DNA of 64,000 nt from Acinetobacter lwoffii (GTDB lineage: Bacteria > Pseudomonadota > Gammaproteobacteria > Pseudomonadales > Moraxellaceae). Within the stretch, counting starts at the first letter, position 1. The number at the start of each line of letters is the position of its first letter. The notes under the pieces are model-generated. The model was not told the origin of the DNA, searched no databases, and saw only the letters and a list, made by a program, of their open reading frames with translations. Below are positions 51,750 to 64,000 of the stretch, piece after piece. The translations under genes were made by a program, and so were the position numbers. The DNA lies in the NCBI RefSeq assembly GCF_019343495.1, contig NZ_CP072549.1, positions 496,001 to 560,000 on the forward strand, read 5' to 3'.

Positions 51750-52682
51750 TTAGGCAGCTGAAGTGCTAGATTGTGAATTTTCTTTTAAGAAGATACCAAG
51801 TTCCCGGGTAAATTTTAGCGGTTCAGTCAGTAAAGGTGTATGGCCGGATTTGCTGAAAAGTACCTGTTTGGCCTGAGGCAGGCTTTCTGCAATCAGGCGC
51901 TGACCTTCAAAAGGATACAACTTGGATTGTACACCGCTAAAGAAAGTCACCGGACAGCTGAGCTGGGCCAATGCTTCTCGGTAATCTTCACGATGATATA
52001 AATAATTGTTGATATACCACGTCATATAATCCACCCGACTGGAAGGCAATAACAGACTTTGCAGTCGTGGTTGATTCAAAATGAATTCGAAAGCTTTCAG
52101 GCTATATTTTTGTTCATTTTGTAGCTGAATAAACTTTAGCCATAGGGCGGCAATTTGTTTACGGACCGAAACGTCAAGATCGCGAATCAATTCAACTTGC
52201 TGATATTGTGCAAGTAGGGCAGAGAGCTGCTGCAGAATGTCGATAAATTCCTGATGACGTGGGCCAAAAAGACCAAAAGCCCAGGCATCATCGACTGGTA
52301 TTTTGGGAGTCTGATCAATGTGCAAATAAGCTGTTATGTGTTTGGTAAAGTCCCCATAGTGCAGCCCATGCATGGTTGTCGTCGCGCCCATAGAGTAAGC
52401 AATCACAATGAATTTATCTAAATTGAGCTGTTGAATTACCGATTGAATATCCAGCCAATGACTGGAAATTGCATCGAGATCTTGCGGAATTTTACAGCGA
52501 CTGGAAGCCCCAAAGCCGCGCCATTCCGGAATAATGAAACGGAAATTTTTCTGATGCGGATAGAGAAAAGCTTTCCATTGCCAGCTCAGCATGCCAAGTC
52601 CCGAGAGTACCAGTACCGGCTGTCCCTGACCGTATTCCCGTATAAACAGCTGTTCACCATCGGGCATGCGATAAAAAGGCAT
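51750..52682 (-). CDS. Alpha/beta hydrolase
   Basis: A 310-residue alpha/beta hydrolase. PVLVLSGLGMLSWQWKAFL, FIIPEWRGFGASSRCK and the nucleophile region FIVIAYSMGATTTMHGL (AYSMG rather than GxSxG) are visible. The catalytic His is probably in QVLFSKSGHTPLLTEPLKFT near the end. No signal peptide. It lies 19 bases after the broken sirtuin start, and 23 bases after the PadR stop on the same strand, so the three may be one operon. Substrate unknown; a link to lipid metabolism with fadH is possible but inferred. Confidence 0.82.
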   Translation of the reverse strand: MPFYRMPDGEQLFIREYGQGQPVLVLSGLGMLSWQWKAFLYPHQKNFRFIIPEWRGFGASSRCKIPQDLDAISSHWLDIQSVIQQLNLDKFIVIAYSMGATTTMHGLHYGDFTKHITAYLHIDQTPKIPVDDAWAFGLFGPRHQEFIDILQQLSALLAQYQQVELIRDLDVSVRKQIAALWLKFIQLQNEQKYSLKAFEFILNQPRLQSLLLPSSRVDYMTWYINNYLYHREDYREALAQLSCPVTFFSGVQSKLYPFEGQRLIAESLPQAKQVLFSKSGHTPLLTEPLKFTRELGIFLKENSQSSTSAA

Positions 52683-52705
52683 GTGTATCTCCGTATTTAT
52701 AATTG

Positions 52706-53245
52706 TTATGCATCAAATTGTTTGAGTCGCGGAATGACCTGTTCCAGCCAGGAAATCCAGCCCAGTTCCTGATCAATCCCCAGTTGCAAAATCATTTTAT
52801 GAATATACAAGGTACGGTCAGTTTCGTCCGCTTGAGCAAAGTCTTTGGCAAAAATCTGCTGATAGGTTTTCAGTTTTTCTTTATGCAGTTCCAGATGGCG
52901 TTCCAGCTCTGCCAAGGTGTTATTGCCACCAAGCTGGGCTTCGGCACGTAAACGTACCATCAGCTCTTCACGTAGTTGTGCTGGTGGGCTTTGTTGCAGC
53001 ATCCAGTTAGCCAGTTCTTCCCGGCCCCGACGTTCCACCTGATAAGTCTTTTTGCGGCTATTGGAATCTTCCTCTTCTAGCGTGGAAATCCAGCCTTTTT
53101 GTAGCATGGCATTCAGCTCGCGATAAATCTGCTGATGAGTTGCATTCCAGAAGAAGCCCATGGAACGGTCAAAGCGGCGGGCCAGTTCGATTCCGGTGCT
53201 GGGTTTTTCAATCAGGCTGGTCAATAAAACATGCGCTAAAGACAT
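52706..53245 (-). CDS. PadR family transcriptional regulator
   Basis: A 179-residue regulator. N-terminal winged HTH typical of PadR (MSLAHVLLTSLIEKPSTGIE, LARRFDRSMGFFWNATHQQIYRELNAM), then a C-terminal helical dimerisation domain (residues about 90-179). The frame is open further upstream, but ATG at 53245 gives the family's usual start. It is divergent from the fadH gene, with 166 bases between starts that contain two matching palindromes. So it probably represses fadH and itself in response to a fatty acid or CoA ligand. Overlap with the downstream hydrolase operon is likely. Confidence 0.88.
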   Translation of the reverse strand: MSLAHVLLTSLIEKPSTGIELARRFDRSMGFFWNATHQQIYRELNAMLQKGWISTLEEEDSNSRKKTYQVERRGREELANWMLQQSPPAQLREELMVRLRAEAQLGGNNTLAELERHLELHKEKLKTYQQIFAKDFAQADETDRTLYIHKMILQLGIDQELGWISWLEQVIPRLKQFDA

Positions 53246-53276
53246 AAACGTCTCAAAAAAGTGACTCGGGATTATT

Positions 53277-53292
53277 ATGCAACATGTTGCAT
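53277..53292. promoter_or_regulatory. Perfect palindromic operator, probably PadR site 1
   Basis: ATGCAACATGTTGCAT is a perfect 16-bp palindrome, 32 bases before the PadR start. It matches the near-identical site at 53319-53334 (ATGCAAC/GTTGCAT arms). This is the typical size for a PadR-family operator. Confidence 0.75.
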
Positions 53293-53318
53293 AAAAATCA
53301 ATTCTGGCATATAAATTA

Positions 53319-53334
53319 GTGCAACAAGTTGCAT
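53319..53334. promoter_or_regulatory. Imperfect palindromic operator, probably PadR site 2
   Basis: GTGCAACAAGTTGCAT, near-palindromic, sharing the GCAAC-GTTGC arms with the site at 53277. Centre-to-centre spacing is 42 bp, four helical turns, so two dimers would lie on the same DNA face. Confidence 0.75.
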
Positions 53335-53351
53335 TAAACTGGATGGGTTGA

Positions 53352-55436
<2,085 letters not shown>

Positions 55437-55459
55437 TTTAAAAAGCCAAACTTTATTAA

Positions 55460-55588
55460 CCTCTCCCTGACCCTTTCCTAAAAGGAGAGGGATAAATCGG
55501 TATAAAAAGTGTTATCTTCCTCTCCCTGAACGAGTTTAAAGTACTGCTTTAAACGAAGTGCAAGAGAGGGCTGGGGTGAGGGAGATTA
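55460..55588. repeat. Dispersed intergenic repeat, second copy
   Basis: CTCTCC and GGAGAG blocks (55461-55490), then an 8-bp hairpin GTTTAAAG-TACTG-CTTTAAAC (55534-55554). It ends AGAGAGGGCTGGGGTGAGGGAGATTA. It is the same style as the 20100-20201 element and is near the fadH stop. Confidence 0.65.
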
Positions 55589-55617
55589 ATTTTTTAATAA
55601 CAAAAAAGGAATTCAAA

Positions 55618-56028
55618 ATGACCATCGAAAATACCAAAAAATCCATTGCACGCTGGCATGAGATGCTAGAAAGCCGTGATATGTCGATCTTGAATGAGCT
55701 GCTTGCTGAAGAAGTGGTATTTCGTTCGCCTGTGGCTTTTCAGCCTTATCCTGGAAAACAGTTGGTATTTTTTATTTTGACCAATGTCATTCAAGTCTTT
55801 GAAAACTTCACTTATCACCGTGAATTTATAAGTGAAGATGGTAACAATGTCGTACTTGAGTTTTCTGCCAATGTGGGCGATAAAAAACTAAAGGGAGTTG
55901 ACATGATTCAGTTTAATGAAGAGGGGCAGATGATTGATTTTGAAGTCATGATTCGACCTAAGTCCGGACTTGAAGCCTTGGCTGTACAGATGGGCCAGCG
56001 GATGCAATCATTCCAAGCTAAAACTTAA
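55618..56028 (+). CDS. NTF2-like (SnoaL-fold) protein
   Basis: A 136-residue cone-shaped beta-barrel protein of the nuclear transport factor 2 superfamily. It begins TIENTKKSIARWHEMLESRD and contains LAEEVVFRSPVAFQPYPGKQ and MIQFNEEGQMIDFEVMIRP, as in small ligand-binding or isomerase-type NTF2 domains. AAGGA lies 8 bases upstream of ATG at 55618; the earlier in-frame ATG has no ribosome site. It follows fadH across the dispersed repeat, so co-expression with fadH is uncertain. Ligand unknown. Confidence 0.75.
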   Translation: MTIENTKKSIARWHEMLESRDMSILNELLAEEVVFRSPVAFQPYPGKQLVFFILTNVIQVFENFTYHREFISEDGNNVVLEFSANVGDKKLKGVDMIQFNEEGQMIDFEVMIRPKSGLEALAVQMGQRMQSFQAKT

Positions 56029-56098
56029 TTCGAACTATTGATTCAAGTCGGCATGAAATTTGTAAATCACAGCTAGTACAACTAGAGGGGGATGACAG

Positions 56099-57211
56099 AT
56101 GAAAATGTTGCTTAAAAAATTGGGTCAGCTTTCCAGTGAGTATCTGGATCGTTTCAGTGGAGCAGACGAGCCGACCCTGTATTACAATCCGAATGGTGTA
56201 TTTTCAGGACTCATTGAGCGCTTACCGCAGCTGCAACAAAAATATCGTCCTACACCTTGGTTAGCCAATGCACACGCACATATTCTGTATTTCGATTTAA
56301 TTAAAAAACGTACCATTAAGCTGAAATATGACGCGCTTGAACAGCTGAAAATGTCAGATGGCGGAATTACCGGTATTGCCTGGTATGGACTGGATCTTCC
56401 TGCAAATACCCCTACCATTGTTTTATTGCATACGATAACCGGTTCTCCTGAATCAATGCGTGAACTGGTTCGTGATCTGCATAAATATACGGGTTGGCGT
56501 GTTGCATTGTGTTTACGCCGTGGTCATGCAGACTTACCCATGCCTGTGCCTAAAATGAACCTGTTTGGTTCAACTCAGGATTTGCGTGAACAACTCTTGT
56601 ATATACAGGACAGATTTCCTCAGTCCGATCTCTATGGGGTTGGCTCTTCTGCGGGTACGGGATTGTTAGTGCGTTATCTGGGCGAAGAGGGTGAACAAAC
56701 CCCATTAAAAGCAGCTTTTGCTTTATGTCCTGGCTATAACACTGAAACTGGTTTTGCCAATGTGCATCCGTTTTACAGTAAAGTTATGGCCAAAAAACTG
56801 ATTAAGCGCTTTATTCATCCTTATCAGGAAACCTGGCAGGTCTGCCCAAGCTGGAAACAGTTATTAGAAGTTAAAGATCTGTCCGAATTTGAAAAACTCT
56901 ATTTTGAACTGGCCGGATTTACGGATTATGCCAGTTATACCCAGGCAACCAATCCGATTTATGTATTTGAAAGTATCAAAATTCCGCTGATGATTTTAAA
57001 TGCGGAGGATGATCCGGTTTGTCACATCCGAAATTTAGAACCTTATAAAGAAAAAATTCGGGCGATGTCCAATATTATGGTGATTACCACCAAAAAAGGC
57101 AGTCATTGCGGCTTTTATCAGGGCTTGATGCAAACCGAATCTTGGGCTACCCGACTAATGGCAGACTATTTGATTCACTTATCTCGTGCACCGGCAACAG
57201 TATCTGCTTAA
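56099..57211 (+). CDS. YheT-like alpha/beta hydrolase
   Basis: A 370-residue hydrolase of the YheT/ABHD1-3 type. RPTPWLANAHAHILYFDLI is the family's N-terminal signature, with IVLLHTITGSPESMRELVRD, LCLRRGHADLPMPVPK, and the nucleophile in YGVGSSAGTGLLVRYLGEEG. PLMILNAEDDPVCHI carries the acid, and TKKGSHCGFYQG the His. Relatives act on lipid esters. It starts 70 bases after the NTF2-like gene, so the two form a likely operon, and it ends at a bidirectional terminator. Confidence 0.87.
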   Translation: MKMLLKKLGQLSSEYLDRFSGADEPTLYYNPNGVFSGLIERLPQLQQKYRPTPWLANAHAHILYFDLIKKRTIKLKYDALEQLKMSDGGITGIAWYGLDLPANTPTIVLLHTITGSPESMRELVRDLHKYTGWRVALCLRRGHADLPMPVPKMNLFGSTQDLREQLLYIQDRFPQSDLYGVGSSAGTGLLVRYLGEEGEQTPLKAAFALCPGYNTETGFANVHPFYSKVMAKKLIKRFIHPYQETWQVCPSWKQLLEVKDLSEFEKLYFELAGFTDYASYTQATNPIYVFESIKIPLMILNAEDDPVCHIRNLEPYKEKIRAMSNIMVITTKKGSHCGFYQGLMQTESWATRLMADYLIHLSRAPATVSA

Positions 57212-57222
57212 AAAGTTCCAAT

Positions 57223-57250
57223 AAAAAACCCAGCATCTGCTGGGTTTTTT
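57223..57250. terminator. Bidirectional terminator between convergent genes
   Basis: AAACCCAGCA-TC-TGCTGGGTTT with A- and T-tracts on both sides, between the plus-strand YheT-like gene and the minus-strand lipoprotein gene. Confidence 0.9.
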
Positions 57251-57267
57251 GATGAATGATCCTGTAA

Positions 57268-57690
57268 TTAGTCAAGTGCTGGCATCGCTGCGGCAATCGC
57301 GTCAGCAACCGCATCATCCTCAGACTTGTTTTCTGGATTTGAATTGGTTTTAGGTGTGGTCTCAGCAGGCTTTGACGCAGGTTCTTCGCGGGTTTCAGGC
57401 ACTGGTGCCGGCTCAGTAGTTTCTGGTTTTTTGATTTCACGACGGATTTCAGTCGTGGTGTTTTCAGTTTGCTCACGTTGAATTTCAACCGTTGGCGCTA
57501 CTTCCTCTTCAATTGCCGCTGGCTCTACAGGTTCAAGCGGTTCAAATTGCGTTGGTTCTGGAGTCGAGATTTCAGATGCTGGAGTAACTTCTACTTGCTC
57601 TTCTTCTTTTGGTGCTTCTTTTTTTACACACGCAGTTAATGTCAGGCCAGTCAGGATTAGGGTGGAGATTAAAAGTTTCTTCATCATCAT
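57268..57690 (-). CDS. Acidic Pro/Glu-rich lipoprotein
   Basis: A 140-residue protein with signal peptide and lipobox LTAC (Cys20 from the MMMKKLL start). The rest is low-complexity, rich in Glu, Pro, Thr and Ala (EEQVEVTPASEISTPEPTQF; TEPAPVPETREEPASKPAET), probably disordered. The last part, VADAIAAAMPALD, is a short helix. It could be an envelope spacer; no defined family. Three consecutive ATG codons (57690, 57687, 57684) precede the signal peptide, so the exact start is uncertain; no strong ribosome site is visible. Confidence 0.7.
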   Translation of the reverse strand: MMMKKLLISTLILTGLTLTACVKKEAPKEEEQVEVTPASEISTPEPTQFEPLEPVEPAAIEEEVAPTVEIQREQTENTTTEIRREIKKPETTEPAPVPETREEPASKPAETTPKTNSNPENKSEDDAVADAIAAAMPALD

Positions 57691-57849
57691 TGCATCAAAC
57701 ATAAAAGTGTGGAGTGGATACACTATTATAGCAGCAAAATGCAAGATAGAAATCATATGAACTTACTGTAATTTTTTATAGGAATTGCTGTTAGAATAGT
57801 CAATTGTTTATTGTTCTTTGAATTGATGCGGATTGACTTTGCTTTCTAG

Positions 57850-59556
<1,707 letters not shown>

Positions 59557-59588
59557 TCGGTGCGTAGGACACAACTAGGGAAGTTTAA

Positions 59589-60446
<858 letters not shown>

Positions 60447-60502
60447 GTTTATCACTCTTGCGCTGCCGTATAGGCAGCTCATATTAATCAACTGAGGAAT
60501 AG

Positions 60503-61795
<1,293 letters not shown>

Positions 61796-61802
61796 GCGAC
61801 TT

Positions 61803-62195
61803 ATGTCAATGTTAAATGTATTCGACTCGACTGCGAGTAAAGTACTGTTGGGCCTTGCGATCATTTTGATCGCAGGGTTTCAATATTTATACTGGTTTGG
61901 TGAAGGTGGTTATCATGATCATCAGCAACTGACCCAGAAAATCCAGCAACAAATGGAATTGAATGATGAACTAAAAGAGCGTAATCGCGTTCTGGCGGCA
62001 GAAGTTTATGATTTGAAGAATGGTATTGAAGCCATCGAAGAACATGCGCGTTTAGATCTTGGCCTGATTAAGCCACGCGAAACTTTTATTCAAATGAGCA
62101 CGATCAGTACTCAATATAAACCGATCTATCTTAATCCTAATTCTAAAGTAGACCTGCGAACCAATGAGTCAGCTGAAGCACCAACCACACCCTAA
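61803..62195 (+). CDS. ftsB: Cell division protein FtsB (septum formation initiator)
   Basis: A 130-residue bitopic inner-membrane protein with one helix (about 12-31, SKVLLGLAIILIAGFQYLYW). A periplasmic coiled coil follows (about 40-80, LTQKIQQQMELNDELKERNR) with the FtsB motif YDLKNGIEAIEEHARLDLGL. It links FtsL and FtsQ at the divisome. Start at 61803 or the in-frame ATG at 61809. It is 7 bases after eno and overlaps ispD by 32 bases, so translation of ispD is coupled. A longer C-terminal tail than E. coli FtsB (103). Confidence 0.93.
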   Translation: MSMLNVFDSTASKVLLGLAIILIAGFQYLYWFGEGGYHDHQQLTQKIQQQMELNDELKERNRVLAAEVYDLKNGIEAIEEHARLDLGLIKPRETFIQMSTISTQYKPIYLNPNSKVDLRTNESAEAPTTP

Positions 62196-62877
62196 ACTTT
62201 GGGCCATTCTTCCAGCTGCAGGTTCCGGTAGCCGTTTCTCCAAAACAGAACTGAAACAATATCAGATGATTCAAGAGCGAACTGTTCTTGAACATACGGT
62301 GGCTCGTCTGAATCAACTACCTTTGACAGGTTATGTTCTGGCGATTGGTGAACAGGACAACGTCGCAAAAACGCTACCATTTTCCAGTCTGGAGAAAGCC
62401 CATTTTTCTTTGGGTGGTGCCGAGCGGGTGAATTCCGTGTTAAATGCACTGAACTATTTATCTCAAATCGCTTCTGAAGATGAGTGGGTGCTGGTACATG
62501 ACGCGGCGCGTCCCTGTGTTAGTCAGGATTGTCTGCAACAACTGGTCAATACGGCAATTTTACAGGATCAGGCTGCGATTCTGGCGATTCCAGTAAGAGA
62601 TACACTTAAGCGTGTAGTAACCAATTTTGATATTGAGGAAACAGTGGATCGTTCAATGCTCTGGCAGGCACAAACACCACAAATGGCGAAACTGGGAGTC
62701 TTAAATCGTGCTATTCAACAAGCATTGAAAGATGGTGCTACGATTACTGATGAAGCCAGTGCGCTGGAACATATCGGTGAGCCGGTGAGTGTAGTACAAG
62801 GTCGTTCCGATAATATTAAAATTACCTATCCGGATGATCTGGAACTGGCCAGGCTGATTTTACAGGCTCAGGCTTAA
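62164..62877 (+). CDS. ispD: 2-C-methyl-D-erythritol 4-phosphate cytidylyltransferase
   Basis: A 237-residue enzyme of the non-mevalonate isoprenoid pathway, coupling MEP and CTP. It begins with the nucleotide-binding LWAILPAAGSGSRFSKTELK, then VLVHDAARPCVSQDCLQQLV (Asp/Arg), AILAIPVRDTLKRV and LWQAQTPQMAKLGVLNRAIQ. It ends KITYPDDLELARLILQAQ. Length is typical (about 236). It overlaps ftsB by 32 bases. Substrate CTP is supplied by PyrG upstream. Confidence 0.95.
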   Translation: MSQLKHQPHPKLWAILPAAGSGSRFSKTELKQYQMIQERTVLEHTVARLNQLPLTGYVLAIGEQDNVAKTLPFSSLEKAHFSLGGAERVNSVLNALNYLSQIASEDEWVLVHDAARPCVSQDCLQQLVNTAILQDQAAILAIPVRDTLKRVVTNFDIEETVDRSMLWQAQTPQMAKLGVLNRAIQQALKDGATITDEASALEHIGEPVSVVQGRSDNIKITYPDDLELARLILQAQA

Positions 62878-62920
62878 AAATATATTCAAATAATATTTAA
62901 ATAAAAGCAGAATAAATCTG

Positions 62921-62948
62921 GCTATAGCGATCTATTCGCTATAGCTTT
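62921..62948 (+). terminator. Perfect hairpin after ispD
   Basis: GCTATAGCGA-TCTAT-TCGCTATAGC, 10-bp perfect stem, followed by only TTTCACTT. Likely a terminator or attenuator between ispD and rodA, but the T-tract is short. Confidence 0.6.
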
Positions 62949-62989
62949 CACTTATAATTTTGCCATCATTCTTTTTCACCTTTTGGCCA

Positions 62990-64000
62990 ATGATACCTTC
63001 ACAGCAGTATCGGTTTTTACGTCACTCTTTGCGTGATGGACGTAGTATTAATCCGCAAGATTCATCTCGATGGACCAAGTTGCACCTTGATCCATGGTTA
63101 TTGTGCTTTCTGGTTCTCAATGCAATTCTGGGTTTAATGGTGGTGTATAGCGCGACCTCCGAAGACTCTGGCATGGTGGTGCGTCAGGCGATCAGTTTCG
63201 GGATTGGCTTTGTGCTGCTGTTTATCTGTGCGCAGATTCCACCGAAAGTCTATCAGGCGATTAGTCCATACCTGTATGCCTTTGGCATATTCATGTTGTT
63301 GTTGGTCTTTGTGATTGGTGAAAAACGTTTAGGTGCAACCCGCTGGATTACCTTGCCGGGGGTGGGAAGCATGCAACCGAGTGAGGTGATGAAATTTGCC
63401 ATGCCTTTGATGATGGCCTGGTATTTTGCACGTAAGCCATTTCCTCCCAAATTTTTGCATATTGTCGGGGCTTTGATTTTATTGGGTGTACCATTTGTTT
63501 TGGTGGCACTTCAGCCTGACTTGAATATTGGTTTGGTGATTCCCGGTATTTTTGTTCTGTTTTTAAGTGGGATGTCTTGGCGTCTGATTGGTGGTGCAGC
63601 AGCGGCGGTAGCTGTGGCAGCTCCGGCTGCATGGATGTTCGTTCTACAAGAGTATCAAAAAAAACGTATTACCACGTTGTTTGATCCGGAGTCAGACGCC
63701 TTGGGCGCGGGCTGGAATATTATCCAGTCCAAAATTGCCATTGGTTCAGGCGGTTCCACAGGCAAAGGCTATACCGAAGGTACGCAATCGCATTTGGGTT
63801 ATCTCCCTGAACATCATACTGACTTTATTATGTCGACTTATGCCGAAGAATTTGGTTTTATCGGTGTTTTTCTGCTGTTTAGTTTATTCACTGCCATTAT
63901 TATTCGCTGTCTGATGATTGGTTTAAACAGCTTTCATAACTTTGGCCGTTTATATGCTGGAGCCATGGGACTGACTTTTTTCTTCTTTGTATTCTTAAAC
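62990..64000 (+). CDS. rodA: Rod shape-determining peptidoglycan glycosyltransferase (partial)
   Basis: The first 337 residues are in the window, reading off the right edge (E. coli RodA has 370). A SEDS-family polymerase with ten membrane helices that joins lipid II into glycan strands for the elongasome with PBP2. Signatures: LVVYSATSEDSG-type N-terminus (LMVVYSATSEDSG), GEKRLGATRWITLPGVGSMQPSEVMKF, ALQPDLNIGLVI (the catalytic Asp), KKRITTLFDPESDALGAGWN, SKIAIGSGGSTGKGYTEGTQ and LPEHHTDFIMSTYAEEFGF. ATG at 62990 has only a weak ribosome site; no better one is in frame nearby. Confidence 0.95.
   Translation, partial: MIPSQQYRFLRHSLRDGRSINPQDSSRWTKLHLDPWLLCFLVLNAILGLMVVYSATSEDSGMVVRQAISFGIGFVLLFICAQIPPKVYQAISPYLYAFGIFMLLLVFVIGEKRLGATRWITLPGVGSMQPSEVMKFAMPLMMAWYFARKPFPPKFLHIVGALILLGVPFVLVALQPDLNIGLVIPGIFVLFLSGMSWRLIGGAAAAVAVAAPAAWMFVLQEYQKKRITTLFDPESDALGAGWNIIQSKIAIGSGGSTGKGYTEGTQSHLGYLPEHHTDFIMSTYAEEFGFIGVFLLFSLFTAIIIRCLMIGLNSFHNFGRLYAGAMGLTFFFFVFLN

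Overview
The window reads as chromosomal DNA of an Acinetobacter species (Gammaproteobacteria, Moraxellaceae). The basis is moderate-to-low GC, Acinetobacter-type gene orders (divergent ppsA/ppsR, prfA-prmC, eno-ftsB-ispD), many short AT-rich intergenic regions with tight hairpin terminators, and two IS5-family insertion sequences of types common in this genus. The species assignment is inference from gene content and protein style; no database was searched.

Layout. 1-112: start of cyoA (quinol oxidase subunit II), cut by the window edge. 0.4-7.2 kb: RDD membrane protein, ppsA and divergent ppsR (gluconeogenic PEP synthase and its regulator), an unusually short FMO-like protein and a luciferase-like oxidoreductase. 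7.3-8.5 kb: two tandem glycine-zipper paralogues. 8.8-11.2 kb: prfA-prmC (translation termination) and a hypothetical gene. 11.4-16.7 kb: an AraC-type regulator divergent from a fatty/branched acyl-CoA catabolic set (SDR, acyl-CoA dehydrogenase, acyl-CoA synthetase). 17-23.3 kb: PPOX-fold stress protein, E1-like ThiF/MoeB protein, AarF/UbiB kinase, folB with a degenerate folK-like gene, VIT-family transporter and DUF1003 protein. 23.4-32.9 kb: coq7 and an LplT-like MFS gene, then divergent tamA-tamB.

33.2-36.5 kb is an accessory islet: small orphan genes, a 914-bp IS5-family element, and up to three short structured transcripts that end in strong terminators. 36.7-42.8 kb: xseA-xseB, small lipoproteins and acnB. 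42.9-44.8 kb is a second islet. An AT-rich membrane/coiled-coil gene is interrupted near its 3' end by an 839-bp IS5-family element with a clean CTAG target duplication; an orphan 73-residue gene follows.

45-53.2 kb: hydrolases, brnQ, map, a LysR regulator, a sirtuin gene broken by a nonsense codon, and a PadR regulator. The PadR gene is divergent from fadH (2,4-dienoyl-CoA reductase), with two matching palindromes exactly 42 bp apart between them. 55.6-57.7 kb: NTF2-like protein, YheT-type hydrolase and an acidic lipoprotein. 57.9-64 kb: the housekeeping run pyrG-kdsA-eno-ftsB-ispD, then rodA, cut by the window edge.

No CRISPR array, rRNA or tRNA was recognised. The strongest leads are the nonsense-mutated sirtuin, the reconstructable IS insertion, the tandem PadR-type operators, the cluster of putative small RNAs at 35.7-36.15 kb, and pairs of very small hydrophobic proteins.
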